Below, piece by piece: positions 33,532 to 33,889 of a stretch of 33,889 nt of DNA. Each line of letters opens with the position of its first letter. The first letter of the stretch is position 1. The translations under genes were made by a program, and so were the position numbers. The stretch spans positions 1 through 33,889 of the forward strand of contig MWTA01000030.1 of NCBI GenBank assembly GCA_002050125.1. The letters are read 5' to 3'. Under the pieces are notes generated by a model. It searched no databases. It worked only from the letters and a program-made list of their open reading frames with translations, and was not told where the DNA came from. The DNA is from Anaerolineae bacterium UTCFX2 (GTDB lineage Bacteria > Chloroflexota > Anaerolineae > Anaerolineales > UBA4823).

Positions 33532-33889
33532 ATGAACACACAAAACACTCGTCTGGCGCTGATCTCGGCAATCACCCTGCTGGCAGTCATTGCTTGTGGA
33601 ATCTCAACCGCGCCGTCCGTCCCGAGCGCGCCCGGGGCTGCCGAGACCCTGGCAGAACGCACCCTCGTCGTAATGCGAACCGTCGCGGCGCTTTCCGCAA
33701 CGCCGACGAGCTCCCCGGCGCCGCCTACCGACACTCCGATCCCATCTGAAACGCCAACCATCACAAACACCCCGACCGCCTCCAGCACCCCGGTCCCCAT
33801 GCTGACGGCAATCCCAACCAACACGCCTGAGCCGACCCACACCGCGACCCTTATTCCAAGCGTAACACCCTGGATTCCGGGCGGCGGGG
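33532..33889 (+). CDS. NBR1-type lipoprotein 4, N-terminal part (cut by window end)
   Basis: Open at the window end; 119 codons are seen. GGAGG at 33523-33527 precedes the ATG. The signal peptide ends in VIAC (lipidated C22). It is followed by AAETLAERTLVVMRTVAAL, which resembles the LAHTLAVRTLVAQQ segment of lipoprotein 1, and by a long Thr/Pro linker (SATPTSSPAPPTDTP, TNTPTASSTPVP, TNTPEPTHTAT). The FW domain itself would lie beyond the window, so membership is inferred from the shared N-terminal layout and position. Confidence 0.75.
   Translation, partial: MNTQNTRLALISAITLLAVIACGISTAPSVPSAPGAAETLAERTLVVMRTVAALSATPTSSPAPPTDTPIPSETPTITNTPTASSTPVPMLTAIPTNTPEPTHTATLIPSVTPWIPGGG

Overview
The window reads as a chromosomal segment of an anaerobic, bacterial Chloroflexota member, most likely an Anaerolineae-type lineage. 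That placement is inference. It rests on the run of lipoproteins with Thr/Pro-rich linkers and an NBR1-like beta-sandwich domain, on paired CooC-type ATPases, and on a selenocysteine formate dehydrogenase fused to NADH-dehydrogenase-like subunits. I see no rRNA, tRNA, CRISPR array, transposase, integrase or phage gene, and coding is dense.

Layout. 58-7469: housekeeping genes: scpA, a YyaL-type thioredoxin-domain protein, a three-gene run (unknown protein, RDD membrane protein, archaeal-type thiolase), a small two-helix membrane protein and cysS. 7495-9093: two consecutive CooC-like MinD ATPases. 9129-14047: a PIG-L deacetylase (minus), a putative nuclease-fold/winged-helix protein followed by DNA polymerase IV (plus), then an ATP-grasp ligase and a beta-propeller lipoprotein (both minus). 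14196-15932: a dynamin-like GTPase. 15973-19910: a heterodimeric ABC exporter preceded by a promoter, a 25-codon leader ORF and an intrinsic terminator. 20009-22160: an MFS transporter with a hairpin leader, and a metallophosphoesterase. 22329-24522: a lipoprotein and a convergent PPK2 kinase. 24660-31088: fdhD and a four-gene NAD-linked formate dehydrogenase operon. 31253-33889: four tandem lipoproteins, the last cut by the window end.

The formate dehydrogenase locus is the metabolic centre. FdhD sulfurates the molybdenum/tungsten cofactor; the alpha subunit carries the Mo-bisPGD site; NuoE-, NuoF- and HndB-like subunits carry electrons to NAD. The alpha gene is split by an in-frame TGA at 29409-29411 that is best read as selenocysteine, because the flanking protein is the conserved active site and a bacterial-type SECIS hairpin with a GGTCT loop follows 12 nt later. 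The electron wire looks reduced: the HndB-like subunit has no cysteines, and the alpha subunit lacks the usual His/Cys [4Fe-4S] motif. The CooC pair and the formate dehydrogenase would suit a Wood-Ljungdahl or CO-linked metabolism, but no CODH/ACS gene is in the window.

The strongest regulatory candidate is 15973-16204. A consensus TTGACA promoter with two small palindromes drives a short ORF with a good ribosome-binding site, a 9-bp inverted repeat that would mask that site, and a 10-bp terminator ending 31 nt before the first ABC gene. This is the layout expected for ribosome-mediated attenuation of a multidrug exporter, as known for bmrB-bmrCD in Bacillus subtilis. All functional calls come from reading motifs; no database search was run.
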